DNA of 64,000 nucleotides from Nocardioides abyssi (GCF_030412915.1 NZ_JAUHJR010000006.1:151206-215205), one strand, 5' to 3'; shown: positions 47,788 through 56,718, counted from the stretch's first letter. The notes: generated by a model not told the origin, from the letters alone. Numbers and translations are program-made.

Positions 47788-48804
47788 GTGCTGATCGCAC
47801 AGCGCCCCACCCTGTCGGAAGAGACCGTCGACGAGTTCCGCTCGCGGTTCGTGATCGAGCCGCTGGAGCCCGGCTTCGGCTACACCCTCGGCAACTCCCT
47901 GCGCCGCACCCTCCTGTCGTCGATCCCCGGTGCCTCGGTCACGAGCATCAAGGTCGACAGCGTCCTCCACGAGTTCTCGACCATCGAGGGCGTCAAGGAG
48001 GACGTCACCGAGATCATCCTCAACCTCAAGGGCCTCGTCGTCTCCTCCGAGCACGACGAGCCGGTCACCATGTACCTGCGCAAGTCGGGTGCCGGTGACG
48101 TCACCGCCGCGGACATCGCTCCGCCGGCCGGTGTCGAGGTGCACAACCCCGAGCTGAAGCTCGCCACCCTGTCCGACAACGGCAAGCTCGAGATGGAGCT
48201 CGTCGTCGAGCGCGGCCGCGGCTACGTCTCCGCCGTGCAGAACAAGGGTGCCGACAACGAGATCGGCCGCATGCCGGTCGACTCGATCTACAGCCCCGTG
48301 CTGAAGGTGACCTACAAGGTCGAGGCCACCCGAGTCGAGCAGCGCACCGACTTCGACAAGCTCGTCATCGACGTCGAGACCAAGCCCTCGATCCGTCCCC
48401 GCGACGCGATCGCCTCGGCCGGCAAGACCCTCGTCGAGCTCTTCGGCCTCGCCCGTGAGCTCAACGTCGAGGCCGAGGGCATCGACATCGGCCCCTCGCC
48501 GGTCGACGAGCAGCTCGCCGCCGACCTCGCCCTCCCGGTCGAGGACCTGCAGCTGACCGTCCGGTCCTACAACTGCCTCAAGCGCGAGGGCATCCACACC
48601 GTGGGTGAGCTCATCAGCCGCTCGGAGCAGGACCTGCTCGACATCCGCAACTTCGGCGCCAAGTCGATCGACGAGGTCAAGGCCAAGCTGGTCGAGATGG
48701 GCCTGTCCCTCAAGGACAGCGCTCCCGGCTTCGACCCGTCCGCCGCCCTTGCCGCCTACGGCGACGACGACGACGACGCGTTCGTCGAGGACGAGCAGTA
48801 CTGA
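47788..48804 (+). CDS. rpoA: RNA polymerase alpha subunit
   Basis: Alpha, 338 residues. The N-terminal domain (1-230) dimerises and assembles beta and beta' ([36 protein letters not shown]); the C-terminal domain (about 245-320) binds UP elements and activators ([16 protein letters not shown]-like [22 protein letters not shown]). It ends in an acidic tail [16 protein letters not shown] at 47788 has GGAAAGGA upstream; an in-frame ATG at 47764 is less likely as it lacks a site and adds non-conserved residues. Confidence 0.97.
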   Translation: MLIAQRPTLSEETVDEFRSRFVIEPLEPGFGYTLGNSLRRTLLSSIPGASVTSIKVDSVLHEFSTIEGVKEDVTEIILNLKGLVVSSEHDEPVTMYLRKSGAGDVTAADIAPPAGVEVHNPELKLATLSDNGKLEMELVVERGRGYVSAVQNKGADNEIGRMPVDSIYSPVLKVTYKVEATRVEQRTDFDKLVIDVETKPSIRPRDAIASAGKTLVELFGLARELNVEAEGIDIGPSPVDEQLAADLALPVEDLQLTVRSYNCLKREGIHTVGELISRSEQDLLDIRNFGAKSIDEVKAKLVEMGLSLKDSAPGFDPSAALAAYGDDDDDAFVEDEQY

Positions 48805-48818
48805 GTTGATGTGCGCGA

Positions 48819-48870
48819 GCGTGTCGCCTATGGAGCTTCGCTCCATGCCGCTTCGCGGCCGGCGACACGC
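48819..48870 (+). ncRNA. Three-way-junction RNA structure between rpoA and rplQ
   Basis: Outer stem GCGTGTCGCC (48819-48828) / GGCGACACGC (48861-48870), 10 bp and perfect, encloses two inner hairpins: ATGGAGC-TTC-GCTCCAT (48830-48846) and CCGC-TTC-GCGG (48848-48858). All three helices are fully complementary. It sits in the 254-bp rpoA-rplQ gap. Could be a leader element, processing site or repeat; function unknown. Confidence 0.6.
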
Positions 48871-49058
48871 TGCCGCGCTTTCGCTGTTGACGTTCGCTTC
48901 GGTGCAGCTTCGCTGGCGGCTTTCCGGCCGCCACCTGGGCTGACCGGAGCGGCTCAGCGGCACTGCTTCACCTGCACCACCTGAACTGACCGGGGGCGAA
49001 TCCCGCCGCCGGCCTACTACCCCGGTACCTGGTACGGCCGGGGAGGAACGAGAGAGAC

Positions 49059-49637
49059 ATGCCGAAGCCCACCAAGGGTCCCCGCCTCGGCGGCGGCCCG
49101 GCCCACCAGCGCCTCATCCTGGCGAACCTGGCCACCCAGCTCTTCGAGCACGGCCGGATCACCACGACCGAGGCGAAGGCCCGCGCCCTGCGTCCGCACG
49201 CGGAGAAGCTGATCACCAAGGCGAAGAAGGGCGACCTCCACAACCGTCGCGAGGTCCTCAAGACCATCCGTGACAAGGGTGTCGTCCACACGCTCTTCAC
49301 CGAGATCGCGCCGACCTTCTCCGAGCGTCCGGGCGGCTACACCCGGATCACCAAGATCGGCCCCCGCAAGGGCGACAACGCCCCCATGGCCGTCATCGAG
49401 CTCGTGACCGAGGCCTACACCCCCTCGGCCCCGAAGACGAAGGCCGCCCCGGCCGCCGCCGCTGCTCCGGTCGAGGAGGCTCCCGCCGAGGAGACCACCG
49501 AGGCCGGCCCGACCGAGCTCGCCGAGGAGGCGTCGCCCGAGGAGAGCGTCGTCGCCGAGGAGGAGACCGAGGTCACCGAGCCCGTCTCGGACGAGGCCGC
49601 CGAGGCCGAGTCCACCGAGGACGAGCCGAAGGCCTGA
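49059..49637 (+). CDS. rplQ: 50S ribosomal protein L17 with acidic tail
   Basis: L17, 192 residues. The first 115 residues are the normal fold ([42 protein letters not shown]). The remaining 75 residues are a low-complexity Ala/Glu/Thr/Pro tail, strongly acidic, unusual for a ribosomal protein but seen in other actinobacteria. GGGGAGGAACGAGAGAGAC precedes the ATG. A strong terminator follows; truA, the usual next gene, is displaced by about 3 kb. Confidence 0.96.
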   Translation: MPKPTKGPRLGGGPAHQRLILANLATQLFEHGRITTTEAKARALRPHAEKLITKAKKGDLHNRREVLKTIRDKGVVHTLFTEIAPTFSERPGGYTRITKIGPRKGDNAPMAVIELVTEAYTPSAPKTKAAPAAAAAPVEEAPAEETTEAGPTELAEEASPEESVVAEEETEVTEPVSDEAAEAESTEDEPKA

Positions 49638-49665
49638 TCCGGCCCCGCAGCACCTGCACCACCCA

Positions 49666-49703
49666 CCGACCCGCCCGGGACACCCGGGCGGGTCGGTGTC
49701 ATT
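49666..49703 (+). terminator. Intrinsic terminator after rplQ
   Basis: Perfect 14-bp stem CCGACCCGCCCGGG / CCCGGGCGGGTCGG with loop ACA, followed by TGTCATTT. It ends the alpha cluster and lies against the 3' end of the convergent gntR-type gene. Confidence 0.88.
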
Positions 49704-49721
49704 TCGGCCAGCCCGCCGGCC

Positions 49722-50099
49722 TCACCAGCCGCGCTCGACCCGCCGCAGCGCCTCGGGGAGGGTGAGCCCGGCACGTCGGGCGGCGGCGACGTACGCCGCG
49801 GCCGCCTCGTCCAGCGCGGCGTCGGCGCGACCCGCGCCCGGCCGGCCGGGGGCGGCGTCGTCCGAGGCGATGAACGTGCCACGCCGGCCCTCGGTGACCA
49901 CGACGCCGTCCGCCTCGAGCGCGCGGTAGGCCTTGGCGACGGTGTTGACCGCGAGCCCCAGCTCGGCCGCGGTGGCCCGCACGGTCGGCAGGCGGGTGCC
50001 GGCCGGCAGCTCACCGGCGGCGGCCCGTCGCGCGACCTGGGCGCGCAGCTGCTCGAACGGGGGCGTGGGGTCCTGGTCATCCAGCGGCTGCACCTGCAC
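49722..50099 (-). CDS. GntR-family regulator (YtrA-like, short)
   Basis: A 125-residue regulator with the GntR winged helix at 10-75 (PPFEQLRAQVARRAAAGELPAGTRLPTVRATAAELGL, given by ends; NTVAKAYRALEADGVV). The effector-binding part is only a short helical tail of about 40 residues, as in the YtrA subfamily. GTG start at 50097-50099, with an in-frame GTG two codons on. It diverges from the pfkB-family gene across 22 bp; the shared palindrome there is a likely autoregulatory site (inference). Confidence 0.87.
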   Translation of the reverse strand: MQVQPLDDQDPTPPFEQLRAQVARRAAAGELPAGTRLPTVRATAAELGLAVNTVAKAYRALEADGVVVTEGRRGTFIASDDAAPGRPGAGRADAALDEAAAAYVAAARRAGLTLPEALRRVERGW

Positions 50100-50103
50100 G
50101 GCC

Positions 50104-50117
50104 CCACCCTAGGGTGG
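50104..50117. promoter_or_regulatory. Palindrome CCACCCTAGGGTGG forming two back-to-back -10 boxes
   Basis: A perfect 14-bp palindrome. On the plus strand TAGGGT (50110-50115) lies 6 nt before ATG 50122; on the minus strand the same hexamer TAGGGT (50111-50106) lies 6 nt before GTG 50099. Both genes thus appear leaderless with promoters sharing their central TA, and the palindrome is a natural operator for the dimeric GntR-type protein. Confidence 0.65.
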
Positions 50118-50121
50118 CGGC

Positions 50122-51066
50122 ATGGAGCCGGACCCCACCCAGGAGCAGCAGGACGGCCGCGACGTGCTGGTCGTGGGGGAGTCGCTCGTCGACGTGGTCC
50201 ACGCCGCCGACGGGACGACCCGCGAGCACCCCGGCGGCAGCGCCGCCAACGTCGCGGTCGCGCTCGCGCGGCTGGGCCGGCCCGTCCGGTTCGCCACGGC
50301 GTACGCCGCCGACGACCGCGGCCGCACGGTGGCCGACCACCTCGCCACGGCCGGGGTGGCGCTCGCGACCGACCCCGCGACGGTCGCGCGGACCTCGACG
50401 GCGCGGGCGACGATCGGGGCGGACGGCGCCGCGACGTACGACTTCGACCTGGCCTGGGAGCTCGGCCCGGTCCCCGACGAGCCGGCCCCGCTGGTCGTCC
50501 ACACCTGCTCGCTCGGGGCGGTCCTGCCGCCGGGTGCCGACGACGTGGTGGCGCTGCTGGAGCGGCTGCGCGGCCGGGCCACGGTGACCTACGACGTCAA
50601 CGCGCGGCCTGCGGTCACCGGCACCGGCGCGGAGGTGGTCGCCCGCGTCGAGCGGGTCGTCGCGCTCGCCGACCTGGTCAAGGCCAGCGACGAGGACCTC
50701 GCCGCGCTGTGGCCGGACCTGGACGAGCCCGCGGCGGTCGCGCGCCTGCTGGCGCTCGGACCGGCCGCCGTCGTCGTGACCCGCGGCGGGGAGGGCGCGA
50801 GCTGGACGAGCCGGCGGTGCGTGGTCGAGGTGGCCTCGCTGCCGGTCGAGGTGGCTGACACGATCGGGGCCGGCGACACGTTCGGCGCGGCCCTGGTCGA
50901 CGGGCTGTGGGAGCGCGGCCGGCTCGGCGCGGAGCACCGCGACGAGCTGGCGGGGCTCGCCGAGCACGAGGTGGCCGAGCTGCTCGAGCACGCCGCCCGC
51001 GCGGCCGCGGTGACGGTGTCGCGGCCGGGCGCGGACCCGCCGTACCGCTCCGAGCTGCAGGGCTAG
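50122..51066 (+). CDS. PfkB-family carbohydrate kinase
   Basis: A 314-residue ribokinase-like sugar kinase. Signature 1 is HPGGSAANVAVALARLGRPV (about 34-53) and signature 2, with the catalytic Asp, is VADTIGAGDTFGAALVDGL (about 248-266, D254). The VKASDEDLAALW segment is typical of fructokinase-type members. The sugar is not known. Its TAG stop and the TAG stop of the convergent oxidoreductase share the four bases CTAG (51063-51066). Confidence 0.88.
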   Translation: MEPDPTQEQQDGRDVLVVGESLVDVVHAADGTTREHPGGSAANVAVALARLGRPVRFATAYAADDRGRTVADHLATAGVALATDPATVARTSTARATIGADGAATYDFDLAWELGPVPDEPAPLVVHTCSLGAVLPPGADDVVALLERLRGRATVTYDVNARPAVTGTGAEVVARVERVVALADLVKASDEDLAALWPDLDEPAAVARLLALGPAAVVVTRGGEGASWTSRRCVVEVASLPVEVADTIGAGDTFGAALVDGLWERGRLGAEHRDELAGLAEHEVAELLEHAARAAAVTVSRPGADPPYRSELQG

Positions 51067-52748
51067 CCGACCGCCTGCGCCGCCTGCGCGGCCAGCCACT
51101 GGTGGACCAGCGGGACCACGGAGGCGCCCTCGCCGCTGGCGGCCGCGACCCGCTTCATCGAGCTCGCGCGGATGTCGCCGACGGCGAAGACGCCGGGCAC
51201 GGTCGTGGCGAGGCTCTCCGGCGGCAGCCCGACCCAGCGGTCGCGGGGCACGTCGCGGCCGGTCAGCACGAACCCCCGCGGGTCGCGGGCAAGGCCGCCC
51301 GGCAGCCAGTCCGACTGCGGGTCGGCGCCGAGCAGCAGGAACAGCCCCTGGACCTCGCGCCGGGTCACCGACCCGTCCCGGACGTCGCGCACGTCGAGCC
51401 ACGCGAGCCGCTGGTCGGCACCGTCGGCGCCGTCGCTGCCGCCGTCGGCGATCTCGCAGCAGGTCTCGACGGTGATGCGCGGGTTGAAGGCGATCTCGCC
51501 GAGGAGGTAGTCCGACATGGTGGCCGCGAGCGAGTCGCGGCGGACCATGATCGTCACCGAGCGGGCGAACTTCGCCAGGTGGATCGCCGCCTGGCCGGCG
51601 GAGTTCCCGCCGCCGACGACGACCGCGTCCGCGCCCTCCAGCTCCCGGGCGGCCGTCATCGCGCTGCCGTAGAAGACCCCGCGCCCGACGAGCTCCTCGA
51701 CGGCCGGGACGCCGAGCTTGCGGTAGGCCACGCCGGTGGCCAGCACGACCGAGCGCGCCCGCAGGTCGCCGCCGTCGGTGCGGACGCAGTGGCCCTCGGG
51801 GTCCGGGTCGATCGCGAGGACCTCCCAGCCGGTGCAGAAGCGGGTGCCGAAGCGCAGCGCCTGGTTGCGCGCCCGCTGCGCCAGCCGCATGCCGGAGATG
51901 CCGCGCGGGAAGCCCAGGTAGTTGCGGATCATCGAGCTCGTCCCGGCCTGCCCGCCGACCGCCTCCGCCTCGACGACGACCGTCGAGAGGCCCTCGGACG
52001 CGGCGTACACCGCGGCGGCGAGGCCCGCCGGCCCGGCGCCGACGATGCAGACGTCGACCACCTCTTCGACGTCGACGGCCTCGGGCCGGCCGAAGATCGC
52101 GACCGCGGCCTCGCGGACGGTGCGCGGCGCGAACGGCGGGCGGTCGAAGAGCTCGACGAGGGGGTACGTCGCCGCGCCGGCCCAGCGGGCGAGCAGCTCC
52201 TGCCCGACCGGGCCGTCGGGGTGGTGCACGCGGTGGGACAGCCCCATCCGGTCGAGGAAGTCGCGCAGCGCCGGCAGCAGCGGGTCCCCGTCGGGCGCGA
52301 CCACGCGGACGGTCTCGACGACCGGCTCGACGGCGGTGGCGCCCCAGTCCGAGAGCAGCTCGCACACGACGCCGTGGAACTCCTCGTCCCGCGCGCCACG
52401 CGGCATGAGCAGGTAGGCGTCGTACTTGCCCTTGGCCAGCCCGACCCGCAGCCCCGGCGCGTCGGTCAGGAAGCGCTCGTGGTGCGCGGCGACCATGCGC
52501 CGGGCGGTGGGCACGACCGCGCGCCAGCGGCTGAACGCCTCGTAGACGCCCGCGTCGGGCAGCTGGGACTCGGCGACGAAGAGCGCGACGCGGCCACCCT
52601 CGGCGAGCACGTCGCGCGCGACCTTCTCCGCGTCGGCGACGGTGGTCGTGGCGCGCAGGTCGTAGTCGCGTGCGTAGCGCCCGAACTCGTCGAGCAGGAA
52701 GGTGGTCCTCGTCTCCGAGACGAGGACGATCACGGGTCGGGCGTCCAT
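51063..52748 (-). CDS. Three-domain FAD oxidoreductase (thioredoxin-reductase-like, no CxxC)
   Basis: A 561-residue protein. The N-terminal domain (1-130) looks like a response-regulator receiver (VIVLVSETRTTFLLDEFGRYARDYDLR; GKYDAYLLMPRG) but lacks an obvious phospho-acceptor Asp. The middle (about 140-215) resembles a thioredoxin/glutaredoxin-like fold without active cysteines. The C-terminal part (230-561) is a two-Rossmann flavoprotein with FAD motif CIVGAGPAGLAAAVYA (237), NADPH motif VVVGGGNSAGQAA (379) and VFAVGDIRA near the end. Where thioredoxin reductases carry CATC, this has FYGSAMTA (359-366), so dithiol chemistry is not possible. Redox partner unknown. ATG 52748 has TAGCCT 6 nt upstream. 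Confidence 0.82.
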   Translation of the reverse strand: MDARPVIVLVSETRTTFLLDEFGRYARDYDLRATTTVADAEKVARDVLAEGGRVALFVAESQLPDAGVYEAFSRWRAVVPTARRMVAAHHERFLTDAPGLRVGLAKGKYDAYLLMPRGARDEEFHGVVCELLSDWGATAVEPVVETVRVVAPDGDPLLPALRDFLDRMGLSHRVHHPDGPVGQELLARWAGAATYPLVELFDRPPFAPRTVREAAVAIFGRPEAVDVEEVVDVCIVGAGPAGLAAAVYAASEGLSTVVVEAEAVGGQAGTSSMIRNYLGFPRGISGMRLAQRARNQALRFGTRFCTGWEVLAIDPDPEGHCVRTDGGDLRARSVVLATGVAYRKLGVPAVEELVGRGVFYGSAMTAARELEGADAVVVGGGNSAGQAAIHLAKFARSVTIMVRRDSLAATMSDYLLGEIAFNPRITVETCCEIADGGSDGADGADQRLAWLDVRDVRDGSVTRREVQGLFLLLGADPQSDWLPGGLARDPRGFVLTGRDVPRDRWVGLPPESLATTVPGVFAVGDIRASSMKRVAAASGEGASVVPLVHQWLAAQAAQAVG

Positions 52749-52754
52749 GGGCCG

Positions 52755-52760
52755 AGGCTA
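52755..52760 (-). promoter_or_regulatory. -10 box TAGCCT of leaderless promoter (FAD oxidoreductase)
   Basis: TAGCCT with a 6-nt spacer (CGGCCC) before the ATG at 52748. Confidence 0.55.
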
Positions 52761-52813
52761 GGCCCAGGAGGACGGGTGCGGGAGGGGTCCGGCCGGGCTG
52801 AGAGGATGCGCGG

Positions 52814-53644
52814 GTGCGGATCCGGATCGACCTCGCCTACGACGGCGGCGGCTTCCACGGCTGGGCGGCCCAGCCCGGGCTGCGGACGGTCCAGGGCGAG
52901 CTGTCCGCCGCGGCGGCGACGGCGCTGCGGGTGCCGTCGGTCCACCTGGTCTGCGCGGGCCGCACCGACACCGGCGTCCACGCCCGCGGGCAGGTCGTCC
53001 ACCTCGACGTCGAGCCCGAGGCGCTCGCCCGCTCGGCCGGCCGCTCACCGGACCCGCCGCTGGTCGCGCTGGTGCGCCGGCTCAACGGGATCCTCCCCGC
53101 CGACGTGCGGGTACGCCGCGCGGTCGAGGCCGCGGACGGGTTCGACGCCCGCTTCTCCGCGCTGTGGCGCCGCTACGCCTACCGCGTCGCCGACGCCCCC
53201 GAGGCGGTCGACCCGCTGGTGCGCGGGCACGTGCTCGCCTGGCCGCGCCCGCTCGACGTCGACCTGATGAACCAGGCGTCGGTGCTGCTCATGGGCCAGC
53301 ACGACTTCGCGTCCTTCTGCAAGCAGCGCGAGGGCGCGACGACGATCCGCGTGCTGCAGGAGCTGTCGTGGCAGCGGCTGCCGTCGGGCGTGGTCGAGGC
53401 GACCGTGCGCGCCGACGCGTTCTGCCACAGCATGGTCCGCTCGCTGGTCGGCTGCCTGCTCGCCGTCGGCGAGGGCCGCCGACCGGTCTCCTGGGCCGGC
53501 GACGTGCTGGCCGCGGAGCGGCGCGACGCCTCGGTGGCGGTCGTGCACGCCCACGGGCTGACCCTGGAGGAGGTCGCCTACCCGCCCGACGCCGAGCTCG
53601 GCGCGCGGGTCGAGCTGACCCGGGCACGGAGGGAGAAGGCATGA
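52814..53644 (+). CDS. truA: tRNA pseudouridine(38-40) synthase
   Basis: Converts uridines 38-40 in the tRNA anticodon stem to pseudouridine. 276 residues; catalytic Asp52 in [37 protein letters not shown] at the start; [15 protein letters not shown] and [21 protein letters not shown] in the second half. GTG start with only a weak GAGGAT box 6 nt upstream. It overlaps the next methyltransferase gene by four bases (ATGA). It normally follows rplQ directly. Confidence 0.94.
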   Translation: MRIRIDLAYDGGGFHGWAAQPGLRTVQGELSAAAATALRVPSVHLVCAGRTDTGVHARGQVVHLDVEPEALARSAGRSPDPPLVALVRRLNGILPADVRVRRAVEAADGFDARFSALWRRYAYRVADAPEAVDPLVRGHVLAWPRPLDVDLMNQASVLLMGQHDFASFCKQREGATTIRVLQELSWQRLPSGVVEATVRADAFCHSMVRSLVGCLLAVGEGRRPVSWAGDVLAAERRDASVAVVHAHGLTLEEVAYPPDAELGARVELTRARREKA

Positions 53645-54252
53645 GCGAGGGACCGGCCGAGGACCACTACTTCACCGCCGACCCGACGGTGGCGTTCAAG
53701 CGCGCACCGATCACCGCCGAGGTGTGGGGCCGGACGCTGCCGCTCGTGAGCGGCTCCGGCGTCTTCGCCCAGGGCCGCGTCGACATCGGCACGTCGGTGC
53801 TCTTCCGCGAGACCGACCCGCCGACCGGCGGCCGCGTGCTCGACCTCGGCTGCGGCTACGGCGTCATCGGCCTCGCGGTCGCGGTCAGCGCACCCGACGC
53901 CACGGTCACCGCCGTCGACGTCAACGAGCGCGCGGTCCTCCTCGCCAACGAGAACGCCGCGGCCCTCGGCGTCACCGACCGCTACCGCGCCGCCACCCCG
54001 GACGCCGTCGACCCCCACGCGGCGTACGACGAGATCTGGTCGAACCCGCCCATCCGCATCGGCAAGCAGGCGCTCCACGAGCTGCTGCTCACCTGGCTCC
54101 CGCGGCTCGCGCCGGGCGGCCGCGCGGTGATGGTGGTCGGCAAGAACCTCGGCGCGGACTCGCTGCAGCGGTGGCTGGGGGAGCAGGGGTTCCCGACGAC
54201 GCGGCTCGCCTCGGCGAAGGGCTTCCGCGTGCTGGAGTCGCGGCGCGGCTGA
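53641..54252 (+). CDS. Class I SAM methyltransferase (RsmC/RlmG-like MTS domain)
   Basis: A 203-residue methyltransferase of the MTS/RsmC type: motif [36 protein letters not shown], and the NPPI motif ([19 protein letters not shown]) typical of N-methylation of guanine or amines. [15 protein letters not shown] at the N-terminus and [16 protein letters not shown] are hallmarks of the group. The target is likely rRNA guanine N2, in line with coupling to truA, but unproven. ATG overlaps the truA stop. Confidence 0.85.
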   Translation: MSEGPAEDHYFTADPTVAFKRAPITAEVWGRTLPLVSGSGVFAQGRVDIGTSVLFRETDPPTGGRVLDLGCGYGVIGLAVAVSAPDATVTAVDVNERAVLLANENAAALGVTDRYRAATPDAVDPHAAYDEIWSNPPIRIGKQALHELLLTWLPRLAPGGRAVMVVGKNLGADSLQRWLGEQGFPTTRLASAKGFRVLESRRG

Positions 54253-54263
54253 CGGCCCGGACG

Positions 54264-54269
54264 TAGCCT
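54264..54269 (+). promoter_or_regulatory. -10 box TAGCCT of leaderless promoter (EEP gene)
   Basis: TAGCCT with spacer GCTCGCC before the ATG at 54277. It lies only 11 nt after the methyltransferase stop, so the gene has its own start despite being close. Confidence 0.55.
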
Positions 54270-54276
54270 GCTCGCC

Positions 54277-55275
54277 ATGCTCCGCGCCTCCCTCCGCACC
54301 TCGCTCCGCGTGCTCGCCGCGCTGGTCGCGGTCGCGGTCGTCCTGGTGGCGGTGGTGACCGTGGTGCGCGACGGCCGGGACGATCCGGACGCGGACGACC
54401 CGGGGCAGCGGCGCGCGGTCGCCGAGGGTCGGGCGCGGGTGGCGCCGCGGCTGCCGGGGGAGGTGCTGACCACCATCGGGGTGGTGTCCTACAACGCGCT
54501 GCGGCACCTGCCGCTCGAGCGGGCCCGGCGCGACTGGGACCGGCTCACCGGGCGCGACGACGTCGACCTGATCGGTTGGCAGGAGTCGAAGTCGCCGGCG
54601 TTCCGCGAGCTGTACCCGCAGTACCGCGCCCGCGGCTGGGAGACCTGGCACTGGCCCGACCCCGACGGGCCGATCTCGCTGGCGGTCTCGTGGCGGACGG
54701 CGACGTTCGAGCTGCTGGACGTGTCGTTCCGGCGGATGCACCGGGGCGGCTTCCCGCGGGAGACGACCGACCCGTTCCCGGCGCGGTGGGTGGTGACCGC
54801 GCAGCTGCGGCACCGCGCGACCGGACGCACGGTCACCCTGCTGAACACCCACGTCAACCAGCACATCGAGACCGGGCAGCGCTTCGAGCGCAACCTCAAC
54901 GCCGAACGCGCGAAGCAGCACCTGGCCAGGCTCGCGCGGATGTGGGACACCGCGCCCGGCTCGGTCGTGCTCGGCACGGGGGACTACAACTTCGACTTCG
55001 CCGACGACGCCCGCGCGAGGCCCGCCGGCGGGATCACCCGGGCCTTCCGCGGCCGCGCCAGCTCGACCTACCAGCTGCTCGGCCTGGACGGCCTGCGGCC
55101 GACCCGCAACACCCGGTGGATCGACTACGTCTTCGTCGCCGACCGGTCCCTGCGGACGGCAGGGGCGGCGGCTGGAAGCAGGTCGGGCACCGCCCAGATC
55201 GCCCGGCACCGGGTGCTCGGCGGCTACGCCTCCGACCACGCGCCGCTGCTCGCCCGGATCCGCGTCTACCGATGA
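54277..55275 (+). CDS. Endonuclease/exonuclease/phosphatase-family protein, exported or anchored
   Basis: A 332-residue EEP-superfamily hydrolase. An N-terminal hydrophobic segment (about 8-30, VLAALVAVAVVLVAVVTVV) preceded by Arg residues is a signal anchor or signal peptide, placing the enzyme outside. Active-site blocks are VVSYNAL, GWQESKSPAF (metal Glu), LLNTHVNQHIE, GTGDYNFDF (Asp, Asn) and YASDHAPLLARI (Asp-His pair). Such proteins cleave nucleic acids, lipids or sugar phosphates; the substrate here is unknown. Converges on the ABC operon at a bidirectional terminator. Confidence 0.83.
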   Translation: MLRASLRTSLRVLAALVAVAVVLVAVVTVVRDGRDDPDADDPGQRRAVAEGRARVAPRLPGEVLTTIGVVSYNALRHLPLERARRDWDRLTGRDDVDLIGWQESKSPAFRELYPQYRARGWETWHWPDPDGPISLAVSWRTATFELLDVSFRRMHRGGFPRETTDPFPARWVVTAQLRHRATGRTVTLLNTHVNQHIETGQRFERNLNAERAKQHLARLARMWDTAPGSVVLGTGDYNFDFADDARARPAGGITRAFRGRASSTYQLLGLDGLRPTRNTRWIDYVFVADRSLRTAGAAAGSRSGTAQIARHRVLGGYASDHAPLLARIRVYR

Positions 55276-55278
55276 CAG

Positions 55279-55310
55279 GACGCCCACCCGGGCGGACCCG
55301 GGTGGGCGTC
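55279..55310. terminator. Bidirectional hairpin terminator
   Basis: Perfect 14-bp arms GACGCCCACCCGGG / CCCGGGTGGGCGTC with a 4-nt loop, between the convergent EEP gene and the ABC operon end. T-runs are weak on both sides. Confidence 0.8.
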
Positions 55311-55359
55311 TCTCCAGCGCGTCAGGCGCTCAGCTGTCCAGTGTCGGTCACGGCGCCGG

Positions 55360-56718
55360 TCAGGGCGCCTCGGGCACGCCGCTCTCCGGCGGGGCGTCGC
55401 CGTCCTGGCCGGAGTCGTCCTCGGTGATCTCGGCGTCGCCGATGTCGGTCACGAGCACCGGCGTGAGGTCCTCGCCGGCGCCGTCCTTGATCTCCACGAT
55501 GCGCATGCCGGAGATGCCGAGGTGGCTGTCGCCGGAGTAGCGGAACGGCGCGAGCTGCGGCCCCTCGAGGTCGGCGCCGATCTCCTCCATCGCCTCGACG
55601 ATGCCGTCACGGGTGAGGTCCTCGCCGGCGGCCTGCAGCGCCTGGACGAACGCGTAGGCGTGGGACATGCCGTAGACCCGGTAGTTGGTCAGCTCGCCCT
55701 TCTCGCCGTGCTCGTCCCAGACCTTCTGCCACAGCTGGACCCACGGGTCGTCGGGCTGGTCGACGCCGGGGATGTACTCGGTGGTGAGCACGCCGTCCAG
55801 CGAGCTGGACCCGCCCTCGACCGCGCCCTCGGAGAAGCGCGAGAGCAGCGACCCGACGAGGTCGGCGTCGGAGCCGACATTGGTGTAGAACCACTGCGGC
55901 TCGTAGCCGAGCTTGAGCGCGACCAGCTGGCTGAGCGCGGTGTACGACGGGGTGTTGAACGACAGCACCATGTCCGCGCCCGAGGCCTGGAGCTTGGCGA
56001 TCTGCGGGCCGACGTCGGTGTTGCCGGAGGTGTAGCGCTCGGCCGCGACGACCTGGTCGTCGAGGAACTGGCGCACGCCCTTCTCGGCGTCGTCGCCGAA
56101 GTCGTCGTCCTGCAGGAACAGGCCGACCTTGGCGTCGGGCATGTTCTCCGCGACGTACTGACCGATGATCTTGCCCTCGATCTCGTAGTCGGTCTGCCAG
56201 CCGAACGTGTAGGGGTAGGCGCTCGGGTCGTCGCCCCACTGCAGGGAGCCGGAGGAGACGAAGAAGTCCGGGACGCCCTCGTCGTTGAGGAAGTCCACGA
56301 CCGCGCTGTGGGTGGGCGTGCCGAGGCCGCCGACCATCGCGAAGATCTCCTCCTCCAGGACCAGCTCGTTGGTCACCGAGCTGGTGTTGGTGGGGTTGTA
56401 GCCGTCGTCGCGGACGACGTACTCGATCTGGCGGCCGTAGATCCCGCCCTGGGCGTTGACGTAGTCGAAGTACGCCTTGGCGCCGGTGGGGATCTCGCTG
56501 TAGCCGGGCGCCGCGACGCCGGTGAGCGGGAAGTGCGCGCCGATCTTGATGGAGTCCTCGGTGACGCCCGGGGCGCTGGCGCCGCCGCCGTCGCCCCCGC
56601 CGCCGTCACCGTCGCCTCCGTCGTCGTCGCGGCCGCCGGCGCCGCAGGCGCCCAGCAGCAGGGCGCCGGCCGTGGCGGCGGCGACGAGGGTGGCTGACCT
56701 GTGGAGCCGTCGTCTCAT
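55360..56718 (-). CDS. ABC transporter substrate-binding lipoprotein (branched-chain amino-acid type)
   Basis: A 452-residue periplasmic-type binding lipoprotein. Lipobox LLGAC with Cys25 follows a basic N-terminus, then a Gly/Asp linker (about 28-50) and the type I binding fold (Peripla_BP_6): SIKIGAHFPLTGVAAPGYSEI, AYFDYVNAQGGIYGRQIEYVV, DMVLSFNTPSYTALSQLV. Ligand may be an amino acid, amide or aromatic acid. Acidic C-terminal tail. ATG overlaps the stop of the second permease gene by three bases; last gene of the operon. Confidence 0.88.
   Translation of the reverse strand: MRRRLHRSATLVAAATAGALLLGACGAGGRDDDGGDGDGGGGDGGGASAPGVTEDSIKIGAHFPLTGVAAPGYSEIPTGAKAYFDYVNAQGGIYGRQIEYVVRDDGYNPTNTSSVTNELVLEEEIFAMVGGLGTPTHSAVVDFLNDEGVPDFFVSSGSLQWGDDPSAYPYTFGWQTDYEIEGKIIGQYVAENMPDAKVGLFLQDDDFGDDAEKGVRQFLDDQVVAAERYTSGNTDVGPQIAKLQASGADMVLSFNTPSYTALSQLVALKLGYEPQWFYTNVGSDADLVGSLLSRFSEGAVEGGSSSLDGVLTTEYIPGVDQPDDPWVQLWQKVWDEHGEKGELTNYRVYGMSHAYAFVQALQAAGEDLTRDGIVEAMEEIGADLEGPQLAPFRYSGDSHLGISGMRIVEIKDGAGEDLTPVLVTDIGDAEITEDDSGQDGDAPPESGVPEAP

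Noticed and set aside
50077-52365. A 762-codon open frame antisense to the kinase and oxidoreductase genes
   Set aside because: It has the Arg/Gly/Ala/Pro-rich composition of a GC-driven shadow frame and no recognisable domain, while the sense genes carry clear FAD and PfkB motifs.
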